Source: Amoebophrya sp. A120
Lineage: Eukaryota; Sar; Dinophyceae; Syndiniales; Amoebophryaceae
Assembly (NCBI GenBank): GCA_905178155.1
Contig: CAJINV010000011.1
Coordinates: 2,035,894-2,099,893 of the forward strand
Reading direction: 5' to 3'
DNA length: 64,000 nucleotides
The notes under the pieces were generated by a model that worked only from the letters and a program-made list of their open reading frames with translations, ran no database searches and was not told the origin of the DNA. The translations under genes and the position numbers were made by a program. The stretch's first letter is position 1. Each line of letters begins with the position of its first letter. Shown one piece after another: positions 49,656 through 62,400 of the stretch.

Positions 49656-50937
49656 CTTTTCTCATCGGTCGATTGTTCCTGGAAAATAGTAGAGGTTGCT
49701 TTGATCTTCGTCGTCGTGTGTGTCATACTTGTTGTATATGTATATTTCGGCTCTTCATAATTGCTGTTCAGCGCCACGAGGACAACTAAAGAAGAGTCTA
49801 CTGATGTCATGCAACAACACTCGTGCCAAAATCTTCTTTTGTTTTTGCAGACAGAAACCTACACTTTCTCCCGTGAATTTCTAAAGTATTTCAAAAACGT
49901 CCTGCTCGTGGCCCTCGCTGAGGCGGTGTTAGGCGTAAGAAGAGTCATTCTGCTGTCTCGTGCTGGGTCGGCACGAGCTCCAAACGTTATTTGCATGGCA
50001 GAATAGATAGCGCACAAAGGAAAACGCGATCAATCGCACCCAAATCGTAAAAATTAAAATTCATGGTGCACCAATTATTGCTCTACCGTATGCTACCACC
50101 CAAAATTCACACATTAACGCTGCTGTATTCTACTTTGTACTATTTCGCTGTGGCGTTCGCCTCGTTCACATTTTCACCAAAAATTACACCGTTTTCATAC
50201 TAAACTGTCAGCACAGAAAGGAAGTACTCTAGGGGTGTCGAGGCGATTGCACCACGACAGGATCGCACGTAATATGCTATGTTGTCTTCCGCACCAGCAG
50301 TTGGCTTGTATCTCAAGGCGGCTAATTGTTTATCATCAACCTAGTACAAGATGGCGCTACTAATCTGTTCAAATAAAACGTCGGATATGCTGCGTCTAAC
50401 ACTTCAGATGACGCTTACGCTCGCATGATCAATATCCACCTCTAGCAGTCGTGCCATAATACGTGATCCTCACTGACGTGCTCCACTACTAGCTAGAACT
50501 GTCACTGCAAGCCTTTATTTCATGTAGCAACCTACTGTATATTCATTCTGCCATCGCAACGGCTGGTACCAAGCCAGGTGGGAAGATTTATGCTCATTCT
50601 TGTACGGAACACAGTCGTCGTGCACAAAGTTCCTATTCTGCCTCGCCCCACTGTCTCAGAGCTGAGCCGGCGAAGGTTCAATAAAAATAATCCAGAATCT
50701 TCATGCGATCCAAGGCGGAAGTAGGTACTTCTTATTCGTCGAGTCAAACACTCTGCTTCACTTCTTGTAGAAAATTCTAAGCACAAGGCTTCTGCTCTTC
50801 CTCCGTTGATGTCTTCTATTTCATCATCCCACAATCTTCACTAAATGCACTTATGTTGACTAGTTCTTGTCCAGAGAAGTGAAACTGATCGATTTTCCAG
50901 TAAGATGGGGTACCTAATAGGAAAAACGATCAGAAGC
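49656..50937. other. intergenic region, no gene recognised
   Basis: About 1.3 kb with no introner. A 100-codon minus-strand frame at 50532-50834 has no recognisable feature. Confidence 0.5.
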
Positions 50938-52472
50938 TCAGCACGTGCGATCCTTGCTGGCTGCTGCACTGGAAGGTGAGTTCCTGCCGCTTTTGTACTT
51001 CTGGCAATGTCGACAGCTTTCCATCAGCGTCTTCGCCCATTCGATGCCGCTGTTCTCCCCGCCGTCGAGACCGCTTCGCTCCTTTACCTATCCAGATGAA
51101 AATTCTTCCCCCCTCCCAGTATACCTAAACGAAACTCAGAATGGCAGATGCCTAGCCTGTCGGCCGCCCAACAGGATCTCCACAAATCGCCTGCATAGTG
51201 CGGCGGCGGATTTGTGGTGACAAATCATCAGGTTCACAAACATAATCAATCTTTCCGAAACTCATACCTGATTTTGCAACGGGGAGTAGGGGGGATTTAG
51301 ATTTCCCTTTATGATATCGCTTGTCGTGTGTTCAGCACCGTGAGCACGCCGTAAATGACCGGTTTTTGACTGTCCAGGTTGAGCCGCATGACGCCCTGCG
51401 TGGCCGTATCCTAAGCAAAATACGCGTCCCCACGACCCCAGAGTCAAGTTCAGGACCTATAGCAATACAAAGACAAATCCAGCGGCTACTTGAGGAGTCA
51501 GAGTCACGCATAACAAGATCTAAATTGTATAATTGTCGTGCATTTCAGAAAGGACAGCCGTGAATCTTCACAAAGCCATCTCCTCGTCCTGTTTACAGCA
51601 TTACAAATGCCAAAACAGGCTTGGGAATGACTTTCATGGATATCGTGCGCATTTTTACAAGTGTTCCTGTAGATATGCAAATGTGCACGACAGCTCTGGG
51701 GTGGGGACGTTTTTGCTCAGGATAGACCGCCTCCGCGATGTACTCGAAGTGCATCGTTTCGCCCTTGACCAGACACCCGATCACCAGCACGCCGTCAAAC
51801 TATCACAGCAAAAAGTGTTAACGTTAATGGAAAAATTTGTGAAGCAGTAATGCACCACTAAACGCGCCATCAAATTTTGTCATGCATAATAAAGCATGCA
51901 TAATAAGCTCAGTGTCCATTTGTGATGCATGACTGCAATCGGTGAACACCGTTAGCGTTACCACTTTTTCTTGTGATACAAACTGGGGGAGCATCACGCT
52001 CGCGGCCAGTGGCAGCTCGTACGCGCCCGCCACCCGCTCGACCGTGACCTGGGCGCCCGCACTTTGCAGCGTCGTGACCGTATGCATTGCAAATATGTCT
52101 GGGTCTGGAAATTTGTAATGCCGGATTGTAAGTAGTGAATGCTCTGCAATGCACAGCCAAGCACGAGAAATTGTATTTGCGTGGCTTGGTGTTACGCTTT
52201 CCGCATGACGAACTGCGTCTTTGCGTGACAAGCAAAACAAAGGGTCTCTTCTTGGACGCGCATCATCACAAACTCTTTAGTCATGCCAGACAAGCATGAC
52301 AAACCTTGCATCCTTGTTGCAGACCCAGACATATTTGCATTTGATAGACCGCGCCGTCGAGCAACGAACCACAAATTTCCGGATTCCACCGCGCGCAGAC
52401 GATGCCGACCTTGATGCCCGTTCCGTCAAAGTCCTGCTCGGGCAGGCCACGCAGCGGATCCTTCGAGGCCAT
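50938..52472 (-). CDS. RIB4: 6,7-dimethyl-8-ribityllumazine synthase
   Basis: Makes lumazine from an aminouracil and dihydroxybutanone phosphate, the step before riboflavin synthase. Exons 52472-52347, 52080-51979, 51800-51725, 51416-51317, about 51087-50938. Family blocks in order: GIKVGIVCARWNPEICGSLL, VERVAGAYELPLAASVML, FDGVLVIGCLVKGETMHFEY, GVMRLNLDSQKPVIYGVLT, RSGLDGGENSGIEWAKTLM. The start MASKDPLRGLPEQDFDGTG has no added targeting sequence, so it is likely cytosolic. The histidine of GETMHFEY is the expected catalytic residue. The usual family length is ~155 aa, and this one adds a ~25-residue K/S-rich tail. Its four introns come from four different element families (A, I, B, F-like). 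The gene shows that the organism keeps at least part of riboflavin synthesis. Confidence 0.93.
51088..51316. mobile_element. introner, family F-like
   Basis: Termini TATCCAGATGAAAATTCTT with CCCCCTCCC and a matching inverted end; no clean 5-bp repeat. Confidence 0.65.
51417..51724. mobile_element. introner, family B
   Basis: B-type termini; flanks GGCCG/GACCG (one mismatch). Confidence 0.83.
51801..51978. mobile_element. introner, family I
   Basis: Termini TATCACAGCAAAAAGTGTT and inverted copy; flanks CAAAC/CAAAC. Only I member here. Confidence 0.85.
52081..52346. mobile_element. introner, family A
   Basis: A-type termini; flanks GACCG/GACCG. Confidence 0.88.
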
Positions 52473-53180
52473 TTCGACGCTCCGAAGTACTTAAGTATTC
52501 TACTTCAAATTAGAACTACTCCTTTTGTTCAAAGTCCTTTATGAAAGAAAAAGGAGAGGCTCTTCAAATCAAATTGAAAACAACTGTTCGTGCTGTCGAG
52601 AAAAAAAAGCCACAAACCACGACCACTGTGACCGCCCTTGATGCAGTAAAGATCTATTTATGTAAAGAAAATTATACCATCGGCTCTGACGTAAATCTTC
52701 AATCATTCTTTATTCGAAAAAACTTTGAACCGCGATGAAGATGTCTTTTCCTGTAGCTATCGATCTTCCACCTCTGGCGCTTGTGATGAGCTCTTCTTGA
52801 GACCGAAAGGACACCTGCACGGTGAGGCAGCTAAAACGTCGTCAACAGAACACTTTTGACTTCAATTTTCGTCGAATGATAACAGCAAGAATGCCTGCTA
52901 GTTGTTGTTCGGCATTCTTATTCTTTTCCGTTCCATGACCCCTTCATCTTGGCTCAAGGTCAAGCTTCACTGTATTTTCGTCCAACGTGCGGGAAATTTG
53001 CTTGCCCTGCTTCATCATTGGAGGTCGGATAATAGTACTCATCCTGTAGTTCGTCGACGTGCTGTTCTTGGTCACTATTAATGTAATGAATCACTCACCC
53101 TCGTTCTTTTCTTGTTCTGGCCTTCTAGAAAAAACCGTTTAGCCCTGCATCCTCACTACCACTTTCACACCCGCTACACG
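52473..53180. other. intergenic region, no gene recognised
   Basis: No introner and no credible gene. It contains a plus-strand CATCTTGGCTCAAG (52945-52958) resembling the 3' end of the dinoflagellate spliced leader. Confidence 0.4.
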
Positions 53181-56100
53181 TCACGTCCCCGACAAGCCGT
53201 AAGCCAGAAGCTCCGCAGCGAGCTGGTCGGCTGCCGTGAAGTCGTATCCCAGAGAAAAAAGCAGGCTGGGCATAAGCATATCTGTGATGCAAAAAGAAAA
53301 TAACATCTGTCATGGGTGGCCCCATATGGCACGCTGCTTAGGACAGGCAACACAGATTTTTTTACCTATTTACCTTTGGTGCATTACAGATATGGCCTGC
53401 CAGTTTTTTTCTGGGAGATAAGTCGCCCGGTTTGCCCAGGAGCTCCACACACCCTATCACCTTCTTGTTCTTTTCCTCCTTACCTTGGTCTTCGTCTTCC
53501 TCAAGAGCAGGTTTGTCTTTGTTCCCGATAAAGAATTCTCCATTAGTCTTCTTTCCGGCAGTAGTTACGGGAGTCGGAGTTGTTGTACTTGATGAAAATA
53601 AATTCTCACTCGTCGAAGTGCCATCTTCCCCCTCGTGTACCATCGTGCCCCCATTCTCGAAAACCGGCACCGCCAGGACGCTCTCGCCCGGAGCCCAGAT
53701 TTTGTCCACGGAGCCGGACAGCCGTACTGTCGTCCCGCTATGCATTGCAAATATGTGGTCTGGGAGATCTGGAAGAGTCTGAGTTTATATATCATGCTAG
53801 TCTGGCATGACTCTGAGGTCTGTATCTCTCTCGTCTGCCATTCATTTCATTTCACTGAGACGGGCCCCCTGTGGTCGTCCTCGCGGTGTCATCCTGGCCC
53901 TCGGCTATTTTGCACAAATGTTGGCTGTGCCCAGCAAGATGACGGCTCTGCATAGGCAAATCTTGGCAATGTCCAGCAAGAACGGAGTTTCTCAAGCGGA
54001 ATACGCAAGACAGAACCACAAAAAAACTTGTCATGCTTGGCGGCGCATTACGGTAGTTGTGATGTGCAGTATTTGTATTACTCATTAACTTGCATCACAA
54101 CTTTATTCCAGACCTAGATCGATATTTGCAGTTTATACCCGCCCGTGCGAAACACTTCTTCCGCCGCCGAGGCCTTGGCGGAAAACCGCGCGTCCCAGTT
54201 GCCCGTATTAGTTGCAAATATGTCTGGGTCTGGAAGGATGCGAACTTGTCATGCTGGGCTCGCAGTTTTCCTGTGAAATCTGTACTTTTGCATGACCAAC
54301 AAAAGTCCTCGCAGCGTCTTTTGTCATACCAAAATGGAGCTCTTTCTCATGCAGACTGCGTATGAAAGTAAAGCGTTCTGCAAAATTGTCATGCGTGGCT
54401 GCATTTAGAAGTGTTTCCATCATCATCCATAGTTTATGTATAGCATCACAAGTTTCCCTTTCCAGACGTCCCGGGATATTTGCATTTGATAGCCGGTGGC
54501 AGCCCTCGCTACCAGCTCGCCCTCCGCCACTACCGCGAGGAAAAATCCCCCCTCCCCATATTGAAACGGCACGCACCTGAAAACTTTCGATACTGATTTG
54601 TTGTGGGCGCAAGTCGTGTCTTTCTTGCAAGAGGGCAAATAAAGAAAGTCCGCCAAATTACGCGAAAGGTTTGTGATGCTGTTAGACTTACCGAGAGGAC
54701 GTCTGTAATGCTGAGCGCCTACCCCAGAACACCCCTGCCCAGGGTCCGCATCTGTCCGCAGTCCTGTACTGCAGGACAAAGCTGATTTGTGTACTCAAAT
54801 CCCGCATCGAAGATATGGGGAGGGGGGATTTTTAATTTTGATAGCCGCGTCGTAGATGTACAGGATCGCCTGGAAAGTCAGCGTGGGTCGGTTGTAAACA
54901 TTTTCCAATCATTTTTATCTTTTGTAGTGATCGAACAATTTCATCCTCAGGCGCGAATCAATTTTTATCGCCAAGCAGTGTTTCTTTTCACACGTGTGCA
55001 CGAGAGCAAAAAAAATCTGGAACGACAAAGCGAAAGCACACCAATAAAACTGCCCGGCATATGAAATAATGTAGAAGACGCGTCAAACATTGTCGATTTT
55101 CAACAATCTGAATCAACTTCCTTAATACCCGCTTCGCGCCGAGCACGGTTGCGAGCATGCGGAGCCACTGGGCCACGAAGATGCAATCAGTACTGTCGGC
55201 ACGATTGCTGCGGCCCTGCTCCACCACGTTCTGCGTAACGAAGAACAAAGCGATTGCCTCGAGCATGATCTTCCCGCAGCGCTGCGCGAACCGCAGCGCC
55301 AGGGGCTCGCCCAACAAGCACTCCAGCACATCGGTGTGCTCCGCCCGCTGCAGCTGCACCGCCACCTATCGCACGAAAAACAAACTGTTTCACTGTAACA
55401 AAGAACTTGTGATGTTGCATAGAGATAGAATGGAACACAGAAGCTGCGTTTGTCTTACTTACTTACACATGCAAGAGCAAGACGATAAATTTCTAGGCGT
55501 GCTGTCTATTCCCCCTAGGAGTAGGAACAATATCCTCGCATGGAAAAACACTATAAAGTTTTCTTTCTCATTTGTAGCGACCTTGTGATGCAGAACTCGC
55601 AAAATCTTTACAGTGAAACACTTATCAAATGTAAAAATGTCTGGGTCTGGAAGAACGCAACTGGTGATGCTGCATTTGGATTCCAGAAGAATCTGTATTG
55701 CATGAGTACCAAGAGGAATGCAATTTTTGCTATGCGGAGAGGGCATTTGTCATGCGGAATAGGCATCAAGAAGCTCTCAAAAAATCTGTGATGCTAGGGC
55801 ATGCATCACAGACATCAGGGCTCATGCAAAACGTGCATGACAAGTGTCAGAATCTTCCAGACCCAGACATATTTGCATTTGATAACACTTTTTTCGCAGG
55901 ATACCACCAGTGCGGTAAACAGCGGCCCGTACTCGAACACGAACGGCGCGTGGAGTAGCGACGAGTATGGAAGCGTCAGGTTTGAAATCGACAAAGTTGA
56001 AATGATTTGCCATGCATAAAATGCAAGGCATGAAGTGCCTGTCTTGCCGGGATGACAAGTGAGGCCGACTGTCAGCCTGTTTAGGGTTTGCAGTAGAGCT

Positions 56101-56300
56101 GTTAAAGTAGCAAGACAAAAGCAATCTTCTGTGCCCAAACAGCGTGACAAATTGGATTCCGGTGCTCGGAAGATTTGCCATGCACTGCTTGGAAATTGGG
56201 CTTCCAACTGGTATCAATTTTAAGCATTACAAGTTATTTCAACTTTGTCGATTTCAATCCTGACACATCCATAACGAGGGTCGTTCTCGTTGTAGTACCG
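53181..56300 (-). CDS. unknown helical protein, ~400 aa
   Basis: Exons read right to left: about 56300-56274, 55965-55904, 55366-55105, 54885-54844, 54530-54492, 54205-54138, 53738-53421, 53243-53181. Key segments: SSLLHAPFVFEYGPLFTALV, then a helical domain (EHTDVLECLLGEPLALRFAQ; IMLEAIALFFVTQNVVEQG), TLTFQAILYIYDAA, ARFSAKASAAEEVFRTGG, VDKIWAPGESVLAVPVFENG, and an end at GKPGDFTAADQLAAELLAYG. The H, J and C element joins keep frame, which supports a single gene. The first exon and start are unresolved. I do not recognise the family. Confidence 0.55.
53244..53420. mobile_element. introner, family H
   Basis: H-type termini; flanks AGTCG/AGTCG. Removal gives GKPGDFTAADQLAAEL. Confidence 0.88.
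53739..54137. mobile_element. introner, family A (worn, 399 bp)
   Basis: Left TATGCATTGCAAATATG, right ATATTTGCAGTTTATA; flanks CCCGC/CCCGC. Longer than other A copies. Confidence 0.8.
54206..54491. mobile_element. introner, family A
   Basis: A-type termini; flanks GCCCG/GCCGG (one mismatch). Confidence 0.83.
54531..54843. mobile_element. introner, family F
   Basis: F-type termini; flanks GCCAC/GCCGC. A 39-bp exon separates it from the previous element. Confidence 0.83.
55367..55903. mobile_element. introner, family J, split by an A element
   Basis: Termini TATCGCACGAAAAACAAAC (left) and the inverted TTTTTTCGCAGGATA (right); flanks CCACC/CCACC. Its right terminus is broken by the A element at 55623-55884. 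Confidence 0.85.
55623..55884. mobile_element. introner, family A, nested in family J
   Basis: A-type termini; its 5-bp repeat ACACT/ACACT is made of J-element sequence, so it inserted after J. Confidence 0.9.
55966..56273. mobile_element. introner, family C
   Basis: C-type termini; flanks ACGAG/ACGAG. Confidence 0.88.
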
Positions 56301-56564
56301 AGGTGAAACATTACAATTGAGTAACTTACAACCACAGCATGCGCAAAAGATCACGACCTGGAGGGAGTTTCATACATCCGGGGGGAGGTTTATTAATATA
56401 GCCTTCTCCCCGCACAGAACTGCCGCATCTCCCCGCGCGATGCTCCGACGGGATAACGAGATTTACTCCCTCAAGCTGGCGGTGTGCAGCAGTTCTGAGT
56501 ACAATAAAAGTACTATTTTCACATGACAGAGCGAATCGCGCACGCATCACATCTCCCAGGTAGT

Positions 56565-58543
56565 TCACAGTGTATTTTCCCTGCTGTAAGCAGCACATTT
56601 CATTTCGAGTTTGAGGAAGTAACAGTCAGTACTGCAATCATTCTTGTTCACTTCGATAGCAGAGGAAGAAATTGAATCTGACCCGTCCTGCAAAGATCCC
56701 CGAAAGATGTTCTTCCCCTGCGGATCCTCATTTGCTGCTGCCAAGCCACCGCTCCGCCTTTCCTCTCCGTCGCTGGACTCCAGTAAAGTTTTCATCTTCG
56801 CGCGCGAAGATCGCGCAGATGTTGATGACGCAGACTGATTTACGTCGCTGTTGCTGCCTCTTTGATGTTCTTCGGCGGAGAATATCAACTGCAAAAATGT
56901 CTGGGTCTGGAAGATTGCAACTTGTCATACTGTTTTTGGATTCCAAAAAAATTTGTATTGCATGACCAGCCCGAGGAATACATTTTGTGCTACACGACCA
57001 GGCCACTTCTCATGCGGAAGGTGCATCAGGAAGCCCTCTAAAAGTCTGCGATGCTAGGTCATGCATTACAGGCATCATGGGTCATGAGAAATATGCATGA
57101 CAAGTCTTGCATTCTTCCAGACCCAGACATTTTTGCATTTGATAGAGAACACGGGCGTGCGCGTTTTGCGCACGAACCTGCCGTATCAAATGTAAAAAGG
57201 TCTGGGTCTGGAAGAATGCAACTTGTCATGCTGTTTTTGGACTTTAAAGAAATTTGTATTGCATGACCAGCAAGAGGGGTGTAGTTTGTGGCACACGGAC
57301 AGGGCATTTCTCATGCGGAGAGTGCATCCGGAAGGGTTCTAAAAATCTGTAATGCTAGGGCATACATCACAGACTATCATGGGTCATGAGAAGTATGCAT
57401 GACAAATCTCGCATTCTTCCAGACCCAGACAGATTTGCATTCCATATCCCGCTCCGCCGTCCCGAGCGCGACTCCTGTTGTACTTCTTCCTCCGTCCTCC
57501 CGTCGCTGGACGCGGGACGCGCTCGTCCTGGCGGAGCAAGTAGAAATGGGTGTGCACTCTCTTTTCGGTCTACCGGCGAAGAAGCTCCCACGCGCCCGTC
57601 ATTTTTACCACCGGAGGACTGGTTGTGGTACAGCGGCTTTGAAGATGTTGTTGACCGCGGGGGTGAAGTAGGCGAGCAAGTTTTTGCAACTTTATGATCT
57701 CTGCTGCTGTCCAGCGGCGCGGTGTTTTTAGAGCCGGAGGAAGTAGTCGCGCCTTTGATATTTCTACCACAGTAAGAACCCGGCCGGGTGGTAGAAGAAG
57801 TCGAACTTGAACTGGTAGACGGCAGCAAACGCCAAGCAGGCGGCAGCTCCCCCTGCGGTCCCGGACGCGTGCCCCGCTTGTTGCTGGCGACGAAAGAGGG
57901 CAATAAATGATCGCCAGCGGCGGGGTTCGCAGCCTTCGTCCGGAAAAAACTTCTGCAGGGCCGTGGGAAGATTCCTTCATGTTTTTGCTGAATCGGAGAA
58001 GTTGAACCCATGCAACGACCCTGAAGAAGCCGCGCCCGCGGACATCACAACCTACTACAGCGATCTTCATATCTCGTCGTCACAACTTGAACCTATGCGA
58101 GCAAAAGAGGTACTCAAATATCAAACTCTACCTTCCTCGTCTCTCCCCTCCGCCACTTCACGATGAAGGTAGCCGTCCCGCTCCGGTGAAGCCATACTCT
58201 GCTCGCTTGGGGGATCGAATGCAGTCCGCTCATCCTCCTGTAGTTCCTGCCCACTGCACTCCGAGTTGTGTCCCTCCTCGCGCACGCGGTGCCGCAAGGC
58301 GTGGGTCAGTTCCTTCAGCTTTCCCACCTGCAGCTCCAAGCACTGGATGGTGCGAACGTGCGCGTTAATGGTGTCGTCCTTCTGGCGCAACCGCTTCTCC
58401 CAATGGGAGGGGGAGTAGACAGGCGCAACGCCTGGGACGAGCGGGAGGTCGTCTTTCCACGGGAAGGCATGACCGTCGCCGGGACTGGCCGTGCGGCCTC
58501 TGCTGGTGCCGGCGGCGTCAGACGGGTCGGTGGCGCTTTCCAT
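56565..58543 (-). CDS. coiled-coil, serine-rich protein, ~450 aa, unknown
   Basis: Exons 58543-58127, about 57990-57447, 57183-57145, 56882-56565. It starts MESATDPSDAAGTSRGRTAS. A short coiled coil follows (LRQKDDTINAHVRTIQCLEL then QVGKLKELTHALRHRV). The middle is S/T/P/R/K-rich and basic. The last exon is S/D/E-rich. Two A elements flank a 39-bp exon, and removing both gives SGRFVRKTRTPVFSAEEHQR in frame. The first intron has a GT donor after GRDEE. No family recognised; a scaffold or cytoskeletal role would be a guess. Confidence 0.6.
56883..57144. mobile_element. introner, family A
   Basis: A-type termini; flanks GAGAA/GAGAA. Confidence 0.88.
57184..57446. mobile_element. introner, family A
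   Basis: A-type termini; flanks TGCCG/TCCCG (one mismatch). Very similar inside to its neighbour at 56883. Confidence 0.85.
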
Positions 58544-59449
58544 GAAGGTGAAGCGTGTCAGCCAGAAGAGGCTGCAAACTCACCAAGAATCATTTTTTTT
58601 TTCTTTGGAAAAACCTAGTTAACGCAACACGGACACATCACAACAAACAACCATTCCGGGACGAAACAAACAGGCACAACGCACGGATATTACGGGACTC
58701 GTCGTGAACGGCACTCTAGAAATAAAACACGGGCACATACAAGACCTGGCGCAGGATTTTTCCGTTTTAACCAGCAGAACATCAAAGAGACCGACTTTCA
58801 ACTGATTTCGCAACGAACACGTCTCTCCGGAGCAACAAGAAAAGGTCACCAGACAGTGCCCCTTACAGCAAACAAGCAAGTTGGTATGTTCTAATAGTAC
58901 TCGGGTGTATACGGAAACACTGCCTCTGATTTCGGTTCGACTCTAACTCGCACAAAGATCCGCTAGTATTTTCTTATGCCAAAACCTGGAATGCCGTAGC
59001 TACACCGATGGATTTGGATTCTTGATTCTTGTGCAGTCGGTACTACAATGTAAATGCTTTGAAGGACAAAAAAGGAGTACATGATGAGCAAGGAGGTAGA
59101 TTAGAGTCCGGATGAGGCTACAGAGACGAACGATGCAGTGAGTACAAAAAAACAACCTTTTCTCGGGACAATAGACAATAGAGATGAAGATGATCCGAGC
59201 ATAGTTAATACACTGCGACAAGAACCTAAGGATCATCGCGATTTTCGCAGGGAGAGCACGTCAAATTGGAAGGTCGAAGGCTTTGACAAAAAAAAACCCG
59301 CTATCATCTGAGGAAATAGACAGTACTTCCTCTTTATGTTCAACGGCTCACAAAGATACGATGCTAGAAATTCTACTGCTTACGGACTTTTGACATCGCC
59401 TTTATTCCCCTCCATCAACTAACACCGTTCAACATGATCCGTCTTTCCT
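58544..59449. other. intergenic region, no gene recognised
   Basis: About 900 bp with no introner and no supported gene. An 86-codon cysteine-containing minus-strand frame at 58619-58879 has no homologue I know. Confidence 0.5.
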
Positions 59450-62400
59450 TCACAAGTGTTCCTTCATGGTCTGAAGGTACCCGTAGGCCAGCTTCAGCGC
59501 GCCCTGGCTGGTGGGGTGAATGTGCGTGACGTCCGGGGCGGAACCCACCAGGCCGAACAGCTCGTGCACCGCAATGGGCACCACCTTCGTTTCCGGCCAC
59601 TCTTTCTGCAAGCTATTACAGTGAAAAGTGCCCCCCATCCCTGAAATTGCAAAAATTTATGATGCGAAGTTTCCAAATGAAAACTTTTTGTCATGCATGA
59701 AAGGAGTATGAATCTTTCTGATGCAGAGTATAGGCGTGTATCGCATCGCTTGCATGACAAGCGCCGCACTTGCTGGGGTCTTTTGCAATACAAATTTTTG
59801 CTATTCACGATCGGAAACCTGTGATGCTGATTGATGCAAGAGGGTGAATGTTTCATTTGGAAAGGTTTGCAATACAAATGCTCGCAAGTTCGGGTGTGGG
59901 GGCATTTTTCATTGTAATACAAGCGTGCGGCGAGCCGCTGGTGCGCCAGGTGGATGCGGCTCAATGTCGTTTCTATTGAGAGGAAAAATTCCCCCTCCCC
60001 AGATTGAAAACGCATTCGTCCGAAAATTTGCGATGCAGATTTGAGGTCACAAATCCTGTCTGTCTTGCAAGAAGGCAAAGCCTGAGAGTCCGCCGCATTA
60101 TGCCGGCGGTTTGTGATGCTGTTGGGCTTACAGAGCCGACATCTGTCATGCTGGTCCCCTACGTCAAAACCTCTCGACCCAGGCTGGACATATGCCTGCA
60201 GTCCTCTCCAGCAAGACAGGCCTGACTTGTGTACGCAAATCCAGCATCAGAAACTTCGTTTCGATATGGGGAGGGGGGATTTTTCATTTTGATAGTTTCC
60301 AGAAACGCGTTCCCGCTCCCCATACCCAACTTCTGCGAGAGCCCGAACAGAAACCTGGTTTGTTGGAAGTGGAAGAAAATACAGATTCACTTTGCGGCAA
60401 GACTAAGATCATAAACAGCAGCACACTTTCAATATACTGGTTCTTTAATTTGAATACGATAAAAGACAAAACGATACGCAGAAAGCTTGAGGCTGGACTC
60501 CGGGTGGAAGTAGCTGGGCAGCAGGATGAGGCGGGGCGCGTTCTGCTTGTCGGGGCATAGCAGGTGGAGGTACTCCCACTTTTCCTGCTCGAACAATCGG
60601 TCGATCAGCTCCAGGTACAGCTCCTCGGAGGATTTCTTTGCCTCCGCGCCCTCGGCATTAAAGACCTCCGCGAACAGGCGTCGCCCCTGCAGCAGGTCGT
60701 TGCCGCCGAGCGACACGACCAGCACGTCGTTCTTCCGGATGTTGTATGACATGCAATTATGTCTGGGTCTGGAAGAACGAAAACTTGTCATGCAAAATTT
60801 CCGTGCCCAATGAGGTCTGGAATGCAGGGCCTAGCATGACAGAATTTGTGAGGTCTCTATGATGCCTATCCTGCATGAGAAACTCCCTCTCATGTTGGTG
60901 AAAAAAGTGCAACTTTTGGTGATCACGCAAGACAAATTTTTGCATGCTCCAAACTTAGGCATGACAAGTTGGAACTTTTCCAGACCCAGACATATTTGCG
61001 ATGCATATGTTGCTGCGAAGAAACTCGTCGTGGGACTTCAGCCGCTCCTGCACGTAATCCGTGGCGAAACCCTGCTTCTGCACCAGAAGTCGCTCCTATG
61101 AGAGTAAACAACTCACCCTAGTCCCGCTTATTTGTATCATGGCATGAACAGCAACACAACCACCAGCACACGTCGTGGAGCCTGTACATGACAAATTTTT
61201 GATGCGCCGAGCTCTGTTGTACTGTTTAGCAGGCTCCCGGAATCATTTCTCATGCAAACATTGCCACAGAGAAGCAACTGGAGTTGTAATTTTCCATGAG
61301 AACAAATGAGGGGGAGAAAGGGTTGCGCACTCTCATAGCTCCCCCAGCTCGCTGCCCGCGATCGCGCCGTTGACAATATGAAAGCCTCAGGTTGGAAATT
61401 CTCAAAGTGAAAATAATTTGTAATGCAAAAAAACGACTCCAGTTGAAGCACCATTCCTAGTCGGCGCATGACAAATCTCCCGGGCACTCAAAACGTGTCT
61501 GTCATGCTAGTTAGGCAATGGGGTGCCCTTGTGTCGTGCTAATCAGCAGCCCAATTCTGAACCCGTAGAAGCACAATGGTCGGCCTCCATTGCGAGCTCA
61601 GCAATACAGGGCTTTTTGCGTCGCATTTCATGCATCACATCGGAGGTCTACGGGCAGTTCGTCCCTTGTGGCATCAGGCTCTACTAAAACCAATAAATTT
61701 ATTCATTCACTCATTCACTCACTACCCTCGTGATTCGATGCACTTCTGATGGCACATGTGGAAACACGATTGGCACCAACGCACTTCTGGTGGTGCGTGC
61801 ATTTACTTAGTCATAAAGTAGAAAGTATAACACGATGAGCATAGACAAACTTAAGCGCGAACTTTACGAAGTGCAACGTACGAGATGTGACGAGAGACGT
61901 CCTAGGACAGTGAAGCAAGGACGGCTACTGCCACACGGGGTCCCGCAGAGACCGAGCACAGGGCACCTGACCGTGGTACATCAAAGGCCTGGAGGTCTAA
62001 GCGGGTGCTCGCACAGATCGAGTCCAGGTCAACGAGTAGTACACCGTGGGTGCATGCTCACTACTACTCGAGGCCTCGATCTGTCGACAGCCCAAGCAAC
62101 ACAGGGGCGCGGCAAAAAGCGCACGACTGTCTACATACCGTGATGGTATGTACACTGTCGTCGCCAGCAACTGGCGATAAAAAAGCCTACAGACGATGGT
62201 ACGAAACTACGAGCACGAGCACAGACGTACGAACCGATTTTTGTTTTTCGTTTACGAAGTCATACCGATTTTTTACATGACGATGCAATACCGAAAAGGA
62301 TTTTGCACGAAGTGCCGTCGTGTAGCGATAAGAAACATTTTAGCAGCTGTTGCTTGGACGTATGAATCATCAAATGCTGCTTGTGGACGAACGAGCTACA

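Noticed and set aside
50532-50834. 100-codon minus-strand frame
   Set aside because: Right strand but no recognisable feature, signal peptide or splice support.
58619-58879. 86-codon cysteine-bearing minus-strand frame
   Set aside because: No family or signal peptide pattern; isolated in a gap.
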